A stretch of 5,396 bases of DNA from Acetobacter sp. (GTDB lineage: Bacteria; Pseudomonadota; Alphaproteobacteria; RF32; CAG-239): the NCBI GenBank assembly GCA_023665325.1, contig JAMPED010000062.1, forward strand, positions 1-5,396. Direction: 5' to 3'. The number at the start of each line of letters is the position of its first letter. Position 1 is the stretch's first letter. This document shows, piece by piece, positions 1 to 5,396 of this stretch. The position numbers were made by a program, and so were the translations under genes. The notes under the pieces were generated by a model that did no database searches, was not told the origin of the DNA, and worked only from the letters and a program-made list of their open reading frames with translations.

Positions 1-81
1 AATGGTACTGCTATCTCTGTTGATACCGATGGTTCTTCCCTCGCTTGTATGACTGATTGTAAACAAGATGCTTACTTCCTA
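1..81 (+). repeat. Paralogous junction module, left copy
   Basis: These 27 codons (pattern GTxISVxTDGxxLxCxxDCxxDAxF) match the segment encoded on the minus strand at 4100-4180. By hand count 15 of 27 residues and 56 of 81 nucleotides agree, with no gap. The pair C16 and C20 is conserved. After it the two proteins diverge, so this is a shared module border and not an end-to-end duplicate. The upstream extent of the similarity is cut off by the window edge. Confidence 0.8.
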
Positions 82-2085
82 ACTGTAACAACGCATATAG
101 ATCGTTATACTCGTGGAGGTAAGGAACAACGTGGTTCGTATGAATTAGTTAAATTTAAGGTATCTACAACCGATTCAAAAATTTCGACTATCAGCATCGC
201 ATCAAGCGGTCTATATACCAATATCGAAACACTGACACCTACAGGCAATGGCACAGAGGAACGTACTAATAATACAGCTTCTGATACCAGTTCATTCTTA
301 CAAAATGTTACCTATGCAGCAGGAAAAACTAGCGGTTGGAGTGACACTTATATTCAGTATGCGCAAGTTGCAAACCTTTATATCCAAGAGGACGGATCAT
401 ATACACGTTCTGGTGGAATAGGTGAGGTTCGACAATTAGTTATTCCATACACATCGATGATAGTAAATGGAAAAAGTGTCTTTACTGATAAAGTTCCTTT
501 TACAGGTATTCGCACAACAGACAGTTCAAAATTGTTAGGTGAAGGCGAACATACCATAATCGCTGATGGTAAGACATATAACATTACTGTAGTAACAGAA
601 ACAGAAGAGATTACTTGTCCGAATAATTCAGATATTGTTCCATCATTTAGTAAATCTCCATTTAATGACTACTTTAATGTTAGCTACGTTAAAGATAAAG
701 TCTGCGGTAATCTAACGTCTAAAGGAACAACAGGTGACTATATTGAATATACTGAAAATACAAAAGGTTATAAAGGAGAATCCAAAACACACGAGTATTT
801 TATGAATATTGAAGTCGAAAAACAAAAAGATTCCGACTATATGCAATTTAATCAAAGTTTTGTATTAGCTAAAAAAACAACAGATGTTCCGGATATATTT
901 TTTCAATTTTATACGAGAGGAACAGACTATAAAGATGATGGTAGTATAGAATCCCAAAATGATATAGCATCATCATTTGTAGTAGCCACAAATAGAGGGA
1001 GTAGTTATTCTGAAGATTACTATTCAAATGGTAATATAAAATACTGTGAAAAATTTGATTATATTGAAATTAGAGAAAAAAATGAAGATGGTATTTTAAT
1101 GAAAACGGTTCATAATGTCAGACCACTTTATAACTGCGGTGAGGAACCTTCATCTTTTGAATTCTCATATAATAATGAAATATATAAAATTATACCTCAG
1201 GTAATTAAAGAAAGCGAAAGTGAACAATGCCCATCTGACTACTTTGAGTTAAAAAAAGAACCGGATAGTAATTATTTCAAGTATGAATACAAAGATGTCG
1301 GTAGTAAGCGTTGTTATAAAGTAACAGGATGTAAAGAGAAAGGATTCTTTTCTGCAACGGCTGATAGAAGTTGTACAGGTCCCCATTGTATAACCCCGAC
1401 ACCTTATACTTTTGGAAAGCAAACCTGCTACATCAACTGGCCAAGCTATCTTGTTGTAGATGCATATATGCACTGCGGAAATGGTTGGGCAGTAGGAGGG
1501 GGAACTTGCAGTGATGCTTATGGAGGTGATCTGTATTGTTGCCTAAATGATAAAAAATCAGGTGTTTATTGGGCACGAGGAACAAAAGCTCCAGACTTTG
1601 AAAATTTAAACGAAGCTTCATATAAAGTTTCAGTAGATGAAGTAAAAAATATGCTATATTTGGATTCAATTAATATACCAAACACCTCATTCAGCCAAAG
1701 CTTAGATTTTCGTACAATGTTTGGATTCGGTCGTAATCACCAACCAAGTTATTGCCAAGAAATTATTAGTACAGCTAGTACAAGTAGTTTAAAAGATATT
1801 GGTAAAATAACAAATTTACTCCCTTGCGCTCCACGGTGTTACGTTAATACAGATGTAGGGAATGAATATTTTATATATAGCTGCCGCGACAAAAGAGGAT
1901 TTTCGTCAAGTGATTTAGCCGATGACCAGTTTACGATTATTGATAATATTACTAATACAGAAGCATCATACCGCCAAGTATCCGGTAGTAAAGTAAAACT
2001 TTGTCTTATAACTAACAATGGGAATAAATGTGAGGATGTTCCATTGAGAATGCATCTTAATGGTTATCCCGAAAATCAATTATAG
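1..2085 (+). CDS. Large cysteine-containing modular protein, 3' part (start before the window)
   Basis: Frame 1 is open from base 1 to the TAG at 2083-2085, giving 694 residues. The ATG at 49 is internal: 16 codons before it (NGTAISVDTDGSSLAC) match the right-hand gene, and no Shine-Dalgarno precedes it. Layout, numbered from base 1: residues 1-27 are a C-x3-C junction (C16, C20) shared with the minus-strand protein. Residues 27-205 form a cysteine-free, Thr/Ser-rich, probably beta-rich domain. C206 opens a polar, Lys/Asp/Tyr-rich region. C410-PSDYF and C438-YKVTG-C444 repeat motifs of the other protein. C458 and C463 follow, then a compact module with C476, C492, C503, C513 and C514 around GNGW and GGG. 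A tail has six further Cys. I count 22 Cys in all, no transmembrane segment in the visible part, and no LPXTG or PEP-CTERM-like C-terminus. The function is not recognised. An extracytoplasmic, disulfide-stabilised surface or secreted protein is an inference, because the signal-peptide region is outside the window. Confidence 0.85.
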   Translation, partial: NGTAISVDTDGSSLACMTDCKQDAYFLTVTTHIDRYTRGGKEQRGSYELVKFKVSTTDSKISTISIASSGLYTNIETLTPTGNGTEERTNNTASDTSSFLQNVTYAAGKTSGWSDTYIQYAQVANLYIQEDGSYTRSGGIGEVRQLVIPYTSMIVNGKSVFTDKVPFTGIRTTDSSKLLGEGEHTIIADGKTYNITVVTETEEITCPNNSDIVPSFSKSPFNDYFNVSYVKDKVCGNLTSKGTTGDYIEYTENTKGYKGESKTHEYFMNIEVEKQKDSDYMQFNQSFVLAKKTTDVPDIFFQFYTRGTDYKDDGSIESQNDIASSFVVATNRGSSYSEDYYSNGNIKYCEKFDYIEIREKNEDGILMKTVHNVRPLYNCGEEPSSFEFSYNNEIYKIIPQVIKESESEQCPSDYFELKKEPDSNYFKYEYKDVGSKRCYKVTGCKEKGFFSATADRSCTGPHCITPTPYTFGKQTCYINWPSYLVVDAYMHCGNGWAVGGGTCSDAYGGDLYCCLNDKKSGVYWARGTKAPDFENLNEASYKVSVDEVKNMLYLDSINIPNTSFSQSLDFRTMFGFGRNHQPSYCQEIISTASTSSLKDIGKITNLLPCAPRCYVNTDVGNEYFIYSCRDKRGFSSSDLADDQFTIIDNITNTEASYRQVSGSKVKLCLITNNGNKCEDVPLRMHLNGYPENQL
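1228..1389 (+). repeat. CPSDYF / CYKVTGC cysteine module in the left protein
   Basis: Residues 410-463 begin with CPSDYF (C410), then CYKVTGC (C438-C444), a GFF motif, and C458 and C463. The order CPxxYF, about 25 residues, CYKxTGC, then G-Y/F is the same as in the right-hand protein (C121-PDGYF to C148-YKATG-C154). This is a second, independent sign that the two large proteins share modules. The two Cys of CYKxTGC probably form disulfides, which is an inference. Confidence 0.65.
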
Positions 2086-2089
2086 GCAG

Positions 2090-2128
2090 ATATCCCCCTA
2101 TAGCGATGTTCTCGCTATAGGGGGATAT
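2090..2128 (+). terminator. Perfect 17-bp hairpin after the left gene
   Basis: The arms at 2090-2106 and 2112-2128 are exact reverse complements (ATATCCCCCTATAGCGA and its partner) around the 5-nt loop TGTTC. The hairpin begins 5 nt after the TAG of the left gene. The T-tract after it is weak (TGTTTGCG), so it is an atypical intrinsic terminator. It could instead be an mRNA 3'-end stabilising structure or an extragenic palindrome. On the minus strand the sequence beyond it is not T-rich either. Confidence 0.7.
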
Positions 2129-2302
2129 TGTTTGCGAATCGGTCATAATTTTACAAATACCCTTAAAATTATAACTCATTATATGTTTTTAAAATTCGAA
2201 TTATAAAAAATAGCAAAATTCACCTAAAAAGACTTCTTTTTTATAAGTGGTTATATCAAATAAAAATTTGTATTTTTTGATTACTTTTGTATGTCATTCT
2301 AA

Positions 2303-2330
2303 AAGTTTTTGTAAAAAAATACAAAAACTT
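2303..2330 (+). promoter_or_regulatory. 11-bp inverted repeat in the ATPase leader, possible operator or attenuator
   Basis: AAGTTTTTGTA (2303-2313) and TACAAAAACTT (2320-2330) are exact reverse complements around a loop of six A. A third copy of the core AAGTTTTTG lies at 2343-2351, and the 11-mer TACAAAAACTT recurs exactly inside the ATPase coding sequence at 2400-2410. The T-rich stretch GATTTTTT follows the hairpin. It could be a repressor-binding site, a weak terminator or attenuator, or a chance product of AT-rich DNA. Confidence 0.35.
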
Positions 2331-2331
2331 G

Positions 2332-2359
2332 TTGATTTTTTAAAGTTTTTGCATATATT
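2332..2359 (+). promoter_or_regulatory. Possible promoter for the ATPase gene
   Basis: TTGATT (2332-2337, four matches to the -35 consensus) and TATATT (2354-2359, five matches to the -10 consensus) are 16 nt apart. Transcription from it would begin close to 2366, right at the Shine-Dalgarno, leaving an unusually short leader. A weaker alternative is TTGATT (2277-2282) with TAAAAG (2300-2305) at 17 nt, which would place the inverted repeat in the transcript. In DNA this AT-rich such matches are expected by chance. Confidence 0.22.
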
Positions 2360-2366
2360 TATATAT

Positions 2367-2371
2367 GGAGG
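2367..2371 (+). promoter_or_regulatory. Shine-Dalgarno of the ATPase gene
   Basis: GGAGG lies 6 nt before the ATG at 2378. It is the only strong Shine-Dalgarno in the leader and fixes the start of the ATPase gene. It also shows that the gene carries its own translation signal and does not depend on coupling to the gene upstream. Confidence 0.85.
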
Positions 2372-2377
2372 ATAAAA

Positions 2378-3592
2378 ATGATTACAAGATCTTTATATTT
2401 ACAAAAACTTATAAACTTTCAAGATAAACCGATTATTAAGGTTATTACAGGAATACGCAGATGTGGTAAATCAAGTATTTTGCAAAGCTTTGCTACTCAT
2501 CTTTTACAACAAGGAATCGATTCGCAACATATTATTCAGATGAATTTTGAAGATTTGCGCTATGATGGAATGGACTACAAAACCTTAAATCAAACAATAC
2601 TTAATCATTTACCACAAACGAAAAATAAAGTTTATGTGTTTTTAGATGAAATACAACGAGTTGATAAATGGGAAAAAGTTGCCAATTCACTCATTTTGGA
2701 TGAGCGTATAGATTTATATTTAACAGGCTCTAATGCTTATTTATTATCATCAGAATTATCTACTTATTTATCTGGTCGATATGTGGAAATTAAGATGTTA
2801 CCTCTATCTTTTAGTGAATTTCTTGATTTTTATGACTTTCCAGAAAATATGGGAATCTCTGAGAAATTATTACGCTATATGCGATTTGGTGGTATGCCCT
2901 CACTTAAAGATTTTAACTTTGCCGAACCGCAAACTAGTGAAATGCTAGATAGTATTTACAATACGGTTTTAATGAAAGATGTTATTTCTCGCGCCACTGT
3001 ACGAGATGTTAATACTTTACAAAAGCTTATTAGATTTATGGCAGATAATATTGGTAATATGACATCAGTTAATAAAATTACTAATGTACTAGTGAGTGAA
3101 AAAAGTCTATCATCTCCTAATAATAAAATGATAGAAAATTATGTTACTCTGCTAGAAAATGCCTTTATTCTTTATCGGGCTGAACGTTATGACATTCGTG
3201 GTAAAGAGCATTTACGTAGCCGCGAAAAATATTATATTGTCGATAGTGGACTCAGAAGTTATTTACTTGGGCGAGTAAGTGATACGGGAAGAATCCTTGA
3301 AAACATTGTCTTTTTTGAGCTTTTACGACGAGGATATCAAGTATCCGTGGGTAAAATTGATGACAAGGAAATTGATTTTGTTGCAACTAAGATGGATAAA
3401 AAAGTTTATGTTCAGGTGACAGAAAGCTTAGCAGGTGAAGAAACGAGAACACGAGAGTTAGCACCATTGCAGATGGTTCGTGATAGTTTTGAAAAAATTG
3501 TTTTAACTACCGATTCGCTGTTTACAGGAATTACAGAAGACGGGATACAAATAATCAATGTTGCCGACTGGTTAATGCAAGAGAGAGCATAG
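2378..3592 (+). CDS. P-loop ATPase, AAA_14 domain with C-terminal DUF4143
   Basis: Complete 404-aa protein, the usual length for this family. Walker A is GIRRCGKS (residues 25-32) and Walker B is VYVFLDEIQ (85-93, acidic D90 and E91). LTGSN (115-119) is the sensor-1 type motif, followed by SGRY (132-135), PLSFSEF (142-148) and GGMP (171-174), all characteristic of AAA_14/DUF4143 proteins. A helical, probably winged-helix region covers about 205-270. The DUF4143 part has KYYIVDSGLR (284-293), ENIVFFEL (308-315), KEIDFVA (330-336) and YVQV (344-347). This resembles a PD-(D/E)XK nuclease fold, but Gln346 sits where an active nuclease would have an acidic residue before the Lys, so DNA cleavage is doubtful. 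The family is widespread, often multicopy and patchily distributed in anaerobes, and its substrate is unknown. There is no signal peptide or membrane segment, so it should be cytoplasmic. It is monocistronic: its own GGAGG, an AT-rich leader, and a hairpin on each side. A role with the flanking proteins is unproven. Confidence 0.95.
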   Translation: MITRSLYLQKLINFQDKPIIKVITGIRRCGKSSILQSFATHLLQQGIDSQHIIQMNFEDLRYDGMDYKTLNQTILNHLPQTKNKVYVFLDEIQRVDKWEKVANSLILDERIDLYLTGSNAYLLSSELSTYLSGRYVEIKMLPLSFSEFLDFYDFPENMGISEKLLRYMRFGGMPSLKDFNFAEPQTSEMLDSIYNTVLMKDVISRATVRDVNTLQKLIRFMADNIGNMTSVNKITNVLVSEKSLSSPNNKMIENYVTLLENAFILYRAERYDIRGKEHLRSREKYYIVDSGLRSYLLGRVSDTGRILENIVFFELLRRGYQVSVGKIDDKEIDFVATKMDKKVYVQVTESLAGEETRTRELAPLQMVRDSFEKIVLTTDSLFTGITEDGIQIINVADWLMQERA

Positions 3593-3615
3593 ATAGAAGT
3601 ATTTAGAAAGACATA

Positions 3616-3645
3616 AACGCCCCTTGGAAAATTCCAAGGGGCGTT
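3616..3645. terminator. Shared hairpin between convergent genes
   Basis: The arms AACGCCCCTTGGAA (3616-3629) and its exact complement (3632-3645) enclose 2 nt. In practice this is about a 12-bp stem with an AAAATT loop. It lies 23 nt after the ATPase stop and 4 nt beyond the minus-strand stop, so it can serve both genes. On the minus strand the hairpin is followed by TTTATGTCTTTC, which is T-richer than the plus-strand side (GCTGTTATAA). It therefore looks better suited to end the minus-strand gene. Confidence 0.75.
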
Positions 3646-3649
3646 GCTG

Positions 3650-5396
3650 TTATAAATCTAATTCTTCAAGTTTTTCAAGGAATTTACAATATTGAGTTTC
3701 ATCATTTTCGTAATCAACTTCATAGTCTATACCATTTGTGATCTCAATATCATATGGTCCATAGCCACTACCATCATATTTATTTCTCAAAGTATCTGAA
3801 GGTACATTACCTATGTAGGTGCCATCAATATTCAAACCAACGGCACTGCTACTACCGTAATTAGATGGTTTAACTTCACAGCCGTTTATACAGTATGATG
3901 CATTTTCTTCATACTCTATAAAATATGTAACATCTGTTTTATCTGGCAAATTACAGTCACCAACAAGGTTTTTCTGACAAGCACAGCCGGAAATTGTTCC
4001 GAATTTGTATTGCATAGTTGCCGTAATAAGAAGATCTGCATTAGCTCCTTTTATTTTTAAGTTAGGTATAATATCTGTATTTGCTGTTGAAACATCAATG
4101 AAGAAATCAGCATCTTTCTGACAATCTTTAACACAGGTGAGTGGCGTGCCATCTGTCTCAACCGAGATAGTCGTACCAGAGTATCCTGCAGGGCAAGAAT
4201 CTTTGTAGCCATAGGTTGAACAAGTTGCACTAGTATAGCAACTAAGTGTTTCTGGTGTTGACTTGGTTATACCGTCAATTTTACCATATTCGTATGTTGT
4301 GGTTGCTACCTTTTTAGCTGGTTTATTTGCAACTGAAAAATAAGGACTTCTACAAGATATATTCTTAGTGCAAGTTAAAGTATTATATTTGTTAGCAGCA
4401 TAATCAAAGTCAGTATCTATTGTTTCTGTTTCAACATCAAAGTAATAGTTATAACGTTCATTATGTTGTTCATATCCCTCTTTACATCCAGTTGTTTTAT
4501 AGCAACCATATTTATTTTGAATATATGCAAAGGGCTCACTAGGTGGATAATCATATTGACCAGCAGATTTATAACAGATAAATCTCTGACAAACTAATTG
4601 AATATGACCAGATGTGATTGTACAACCATCACCTACGTATTCAGCATCGCTTGGTCCACCAGCAGAAAAGTAATTATTTTTCAGCGTATACTTTCCACAA
4701 GTTGTATTAACAAAACCTTCAGCATAATATGTCCAATCAACAGAAGCTGTACCATTAAACCACGCGTGTGTACTAGTATAGTCAACAAAGATACTGCTGG
4801 TACCACTAGTAAAATAATATTCAGGACATCCTTTTGGTGTACAATTAGATTTGCACGAACAGCAGCTTACGTCACCGTGTGTATGGCAATCTATTTCACA
4901 GCCAGCGCCACAATTTTCATAATACCCTGTATTACATCCTGTAGCCTTGTAGCAGGTAATACCGAGTTCTGATATTGCGGTAACGTATGCTATTTCAGGC
5001 TGTGGCGGCATATCATCAAAATATCCATCCGGACAGATTTGGAGACATTTGCTACCATAGCACATTCTTTCATTTACAGGAAGTTGATCACTCCAAGGAA
5101 GCTCATAATCTTTTGTGTCATAACCTGACTTACAATGTGTAACTGTAGTGCTATATCCGTCACCAAAGTATTCACTACAAGTTTTAAACCTTGGATAATA
5201 ACATCCGTTAGAAGCAGACTGAGCAATGGTGTACCAATCTGGATGAGATTTGTATTCATTCGTATTCAGAGCCTCAACTCTTGTCGCGAAGTAACCATCA
5301 GGGCACTTAATAACAGGTTTTCTACAAGAGAGTTTTCCAGCTGTTGGGGTTTTGTCGCTATTTAGCTGTTCTACGTTACCAAGGTAAGCGTAGCTA
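3650..5396 (-). CDS. Cysteine-rich tandem-repeat protein, 3' part (start beyond the window)
   Basis: The frame is open from the right edge to the TAA at 3650-3652, giving 581 residues. The ATG at 5065 is internal: 110 open codons before it carry the same repeat motifs, including CPDGYF and HCKSGY. I count 37 Cys (about 6.4%). In order, numbered from the edge: CPDGYF (31-36), C65, C73, HCKSGY (87-92), CPDGYF (121-126), CYKATGC (148-154), an eight-Cys cluster (162-190), and a Tyr/Gly/Asn-rich segment with few Cys (191-268). Then come three units starting CYKTTGC (298), CTKNISC (342) and CYTSATC (386), and CPAGY (401-405). The junction module (406-432) matches the left gene, and the tail includes GCACQ and a C-terminal ELDL. 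No transmembrane segment, sorting signal or catalytic motif is visible. The cysteine spacing suggests small disulfide-bonded units of an exported protein, but the N-terminus is missing. The function is not recognised. Confidence 0.87.
   Translation of the reverse strand, partial: SYAYLGNVEQLNSDKTPTAGKLSCRKPVIKCPDGYFATRVEALNTNEYKSHPDWYTIAQSASNGCYYPRFKTCSEYFGDGYSTTVTHCKSGYDTKDYELPWSDQLPVNERMCYGSKCLQICPDGYFDDMPPQPEIAYVTAISELGITCYKATGCNTGYYENCGAGCEIDCHTHGDVSCCSCKSNCTPKGCPEYYFTSGTSSIFVDYTSTHAWFNGTASVDWTYYAEGFVNTTCGKYTLKNNYFSAGGPSDAEYVGDGCTITSGHIQLVCQRFICYKSAGQYDYPPSEPFAYIQNKYGCYKTTGCKEGYEQHNERYNYYFDVETETIDTDFDYAANKYNTLTCTKNISCRSPYFSVANKPAKKVATTTYEYGKIDGITKSTPETLSCYTSATCSTYGYKDSCPAGYSGTTISVETDGTPLTCVKDCQKDADFFIDVSTANTDIIPNLKIKGANADLLITATMQYKFGTISGCACQKNLVGDCNLPDKTDVTYFIEYEENASYCINGCEVKPSNYGSSSAVGLNIDGTYIGNVPSDTLRNKYDGSGYGPYDIEITNGIDYEVDYENDETQYCKFLEKLEELDL
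4100..4180 (-). repeat. Paralogous junction module, right copy
   Basis: Residues 406-432 of the minus-strand protein contain GTTISVETDG, the pair C421 and C425, and DADFF. They align without gaps to the first 27 residues of the left gene (15 identical). In this protein the module directly follows the last cysteine repeat and CPAGY, and it precedes a mostly Cys-poor C-terminal domain. That placement predicts a similar repeat array upstream of base 1 in the left gene. Confidence 0.8.
4133..4504 (-). repeat. Degenerate 44-residue tandem cysteine repeats
   Basis: Three C-x5-C motifs start at residues 298, 342 and 386, exactly 44 residues apart each time: CYKTTGC, CTKNISC and CYTSATC. The next C-x3-C (C421, C425) follows after 35. 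The residues before each motif are also alike (TLTC, TLSC, PLTC). Between the cysteine pairs the units are Tyr/Thr/Lys-rich and poorly conserved, so these are old protein repeats and not recent DNA duplications. Confidence 0.7.
4826..4912 (-). other. Eight-cysteine cluster within the right protein
   Basis: Residues 162-190 contain eight Cys with spacing C-x3-C-x3-C-x7-C-C-x-C-x3-C-x4-C, plus a His-Thr-His before the CC pair. The density is well above the rest of the protein and looks like a knottin-type disulfide knot or, because of the His residues, a possible metal site. I do not recognise a named family. Confidence 0.6.
5018..5305 (-). repeat. CPDGYF motif pair, 90 residues apart
   Basis: CPDGYF occurs at residues 31-36 and again at 121-126 of the minus-strand fragment. 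Each copy is followed by a variable stretch, a Cys-Tyr pair (GCYYP at 64-68; TCYKATGC at 147-154) and a C-x-x-GY motif. This suggests a larger repeat unit of about 80-90 residues in the N-terminal half, different from the 44-residue period farther on. Confidence 0.55.

Larger units (their letters stand above)
2129..2377. other. AT-rich intergenic leader between left gene and ATPase gene
   Basis: No open reading frame of note was seen on either strand. The stretch is strongly AT-rich with poly-A and poly-T runs. Apart from the separately listed hairpins it holds an AT-only inverted repeat (ATAATTTTA at 2145-2153 with TAAAATTAT at 2164-2172), a 10-nt palindrome AATTCGAATT near 2195, and a short AAAAAGA-CT-TCTTTTT foldback near 2227-2243. 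Such AT-rich palindromes can arise by chance, so no function is claimed for them. Confidence 0.6.

Noticed and set aside
49..51. ATG as the start of the left gene
   Set aside because: The frame is open to base 1, the 16 codons before the ATG align with the paralog, and no Shine-Dalgarno precedes it.
378..1669. Minus-strand open frames of 68-78 codons inside the left gene
   Set aside because: They are antisense shadows without start signals, and the plus-strand protein is continuous with recognisable modules.
2733..2948. 71-codon plus-strand open frame inside the ATPase gene
   Set aside because: It lies out of frame within conserved ATPase motifs and has no translation signal.
2378..3592. 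ATPase as a transposition or restriction component
   Set aside because: The motifs fit AAA_14/DUF4143, and no transposase, methyltransferase or helicase partner is present in the window.
1..4180. The inverted pair of junction modules as an invertible-DNA switch
   Set aside because: About 69% nucleotide identity over 81 bases is too little for site-specific or homologous inversion, and no recombinase is present. It is better explained as paralogy.
4598..4972. Plus-strand 124-codon open frame opposite the right gene
   Set aside because: It is a shadow of the minus-strand coding sequence: no Shine-Dalgarno or recognisable domain, and the opposite frame has clear repeat motifs throughout.
5063..5065. 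ATG (minus strand) as the start of the right gene
   Set aside because: The frame is open to the window edge, with conserved Cys motifs upstream; there is no good Shine-Dalgarno at proper spacing.
5074..5365. Small open frames on both strands near the right edge
   Set aside because: They overlap the upstream continuation of the minus-strand Cys-repeat gene in other frames, and no product features were recognised.

Overview
The window looks like accessory DNA from an AT-rich bacterium that uses the standard code (TGG for Trp; stops TAG, TAG, TAA). The lineage cannot be fixed from the sequence. Very cysteine-rich repeat proteins with CYKxTGC and CPDGY motifs, next to an AAA/DUF4143 ATPase, fit an uncultured host- or gut-associated bacterium. 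My impression is of an RF32-like alphaproteobacterium, but this rests on general resemblance only.

Layout: (1) positions 1-2085, plus strand, hold the 3' 694 codons of a large cysteine-containing protein whose beginning lies before the window. (2) Positions 2086-2377 are gene-free and very AT-rich. They start with a perfect 17-bp hairpin just after the stop codon and end with a strong Shine-Dalgarno, with several copies of an AAGTTTTTG element in between. (3) Positions 2378-3592, plus strand, hold one complete gene, a 404-aa P-loop ATPase of the AAA_14 + DUF4143 type. (4) A 57-bp convergent gap holds a second perfect GC-rich hairpin. (5) Positions 3650-5396, minus strand, hold the 3' 581 codons of a second, far more cysteine-rich repeat protein whose start lies beyond the right edge. 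In both large genes the first ATG inside the window is internal, because the frame stays open to the window edge.

The main result is that the two flanking proteins are related. A 27-residue segment at the very start of the left fragment matches a segment of the right protein at 15 of 27 positions (about 69% at the nucleotide level by hand count), and both carry the CYKxTGC motif and CP-x-x-YF-type motifs. The window is therefore probably part of a locus of paralogous, modular, probably exported cysteine-rich proteins, with a hairpin-bracketed DUF4143 ATPase gene between two convergent members. Whether the ATPase works with these proteins or is a passenger cannot be told from this window. No RNA gene, CRISPR array, transposase or recombinase was seen.
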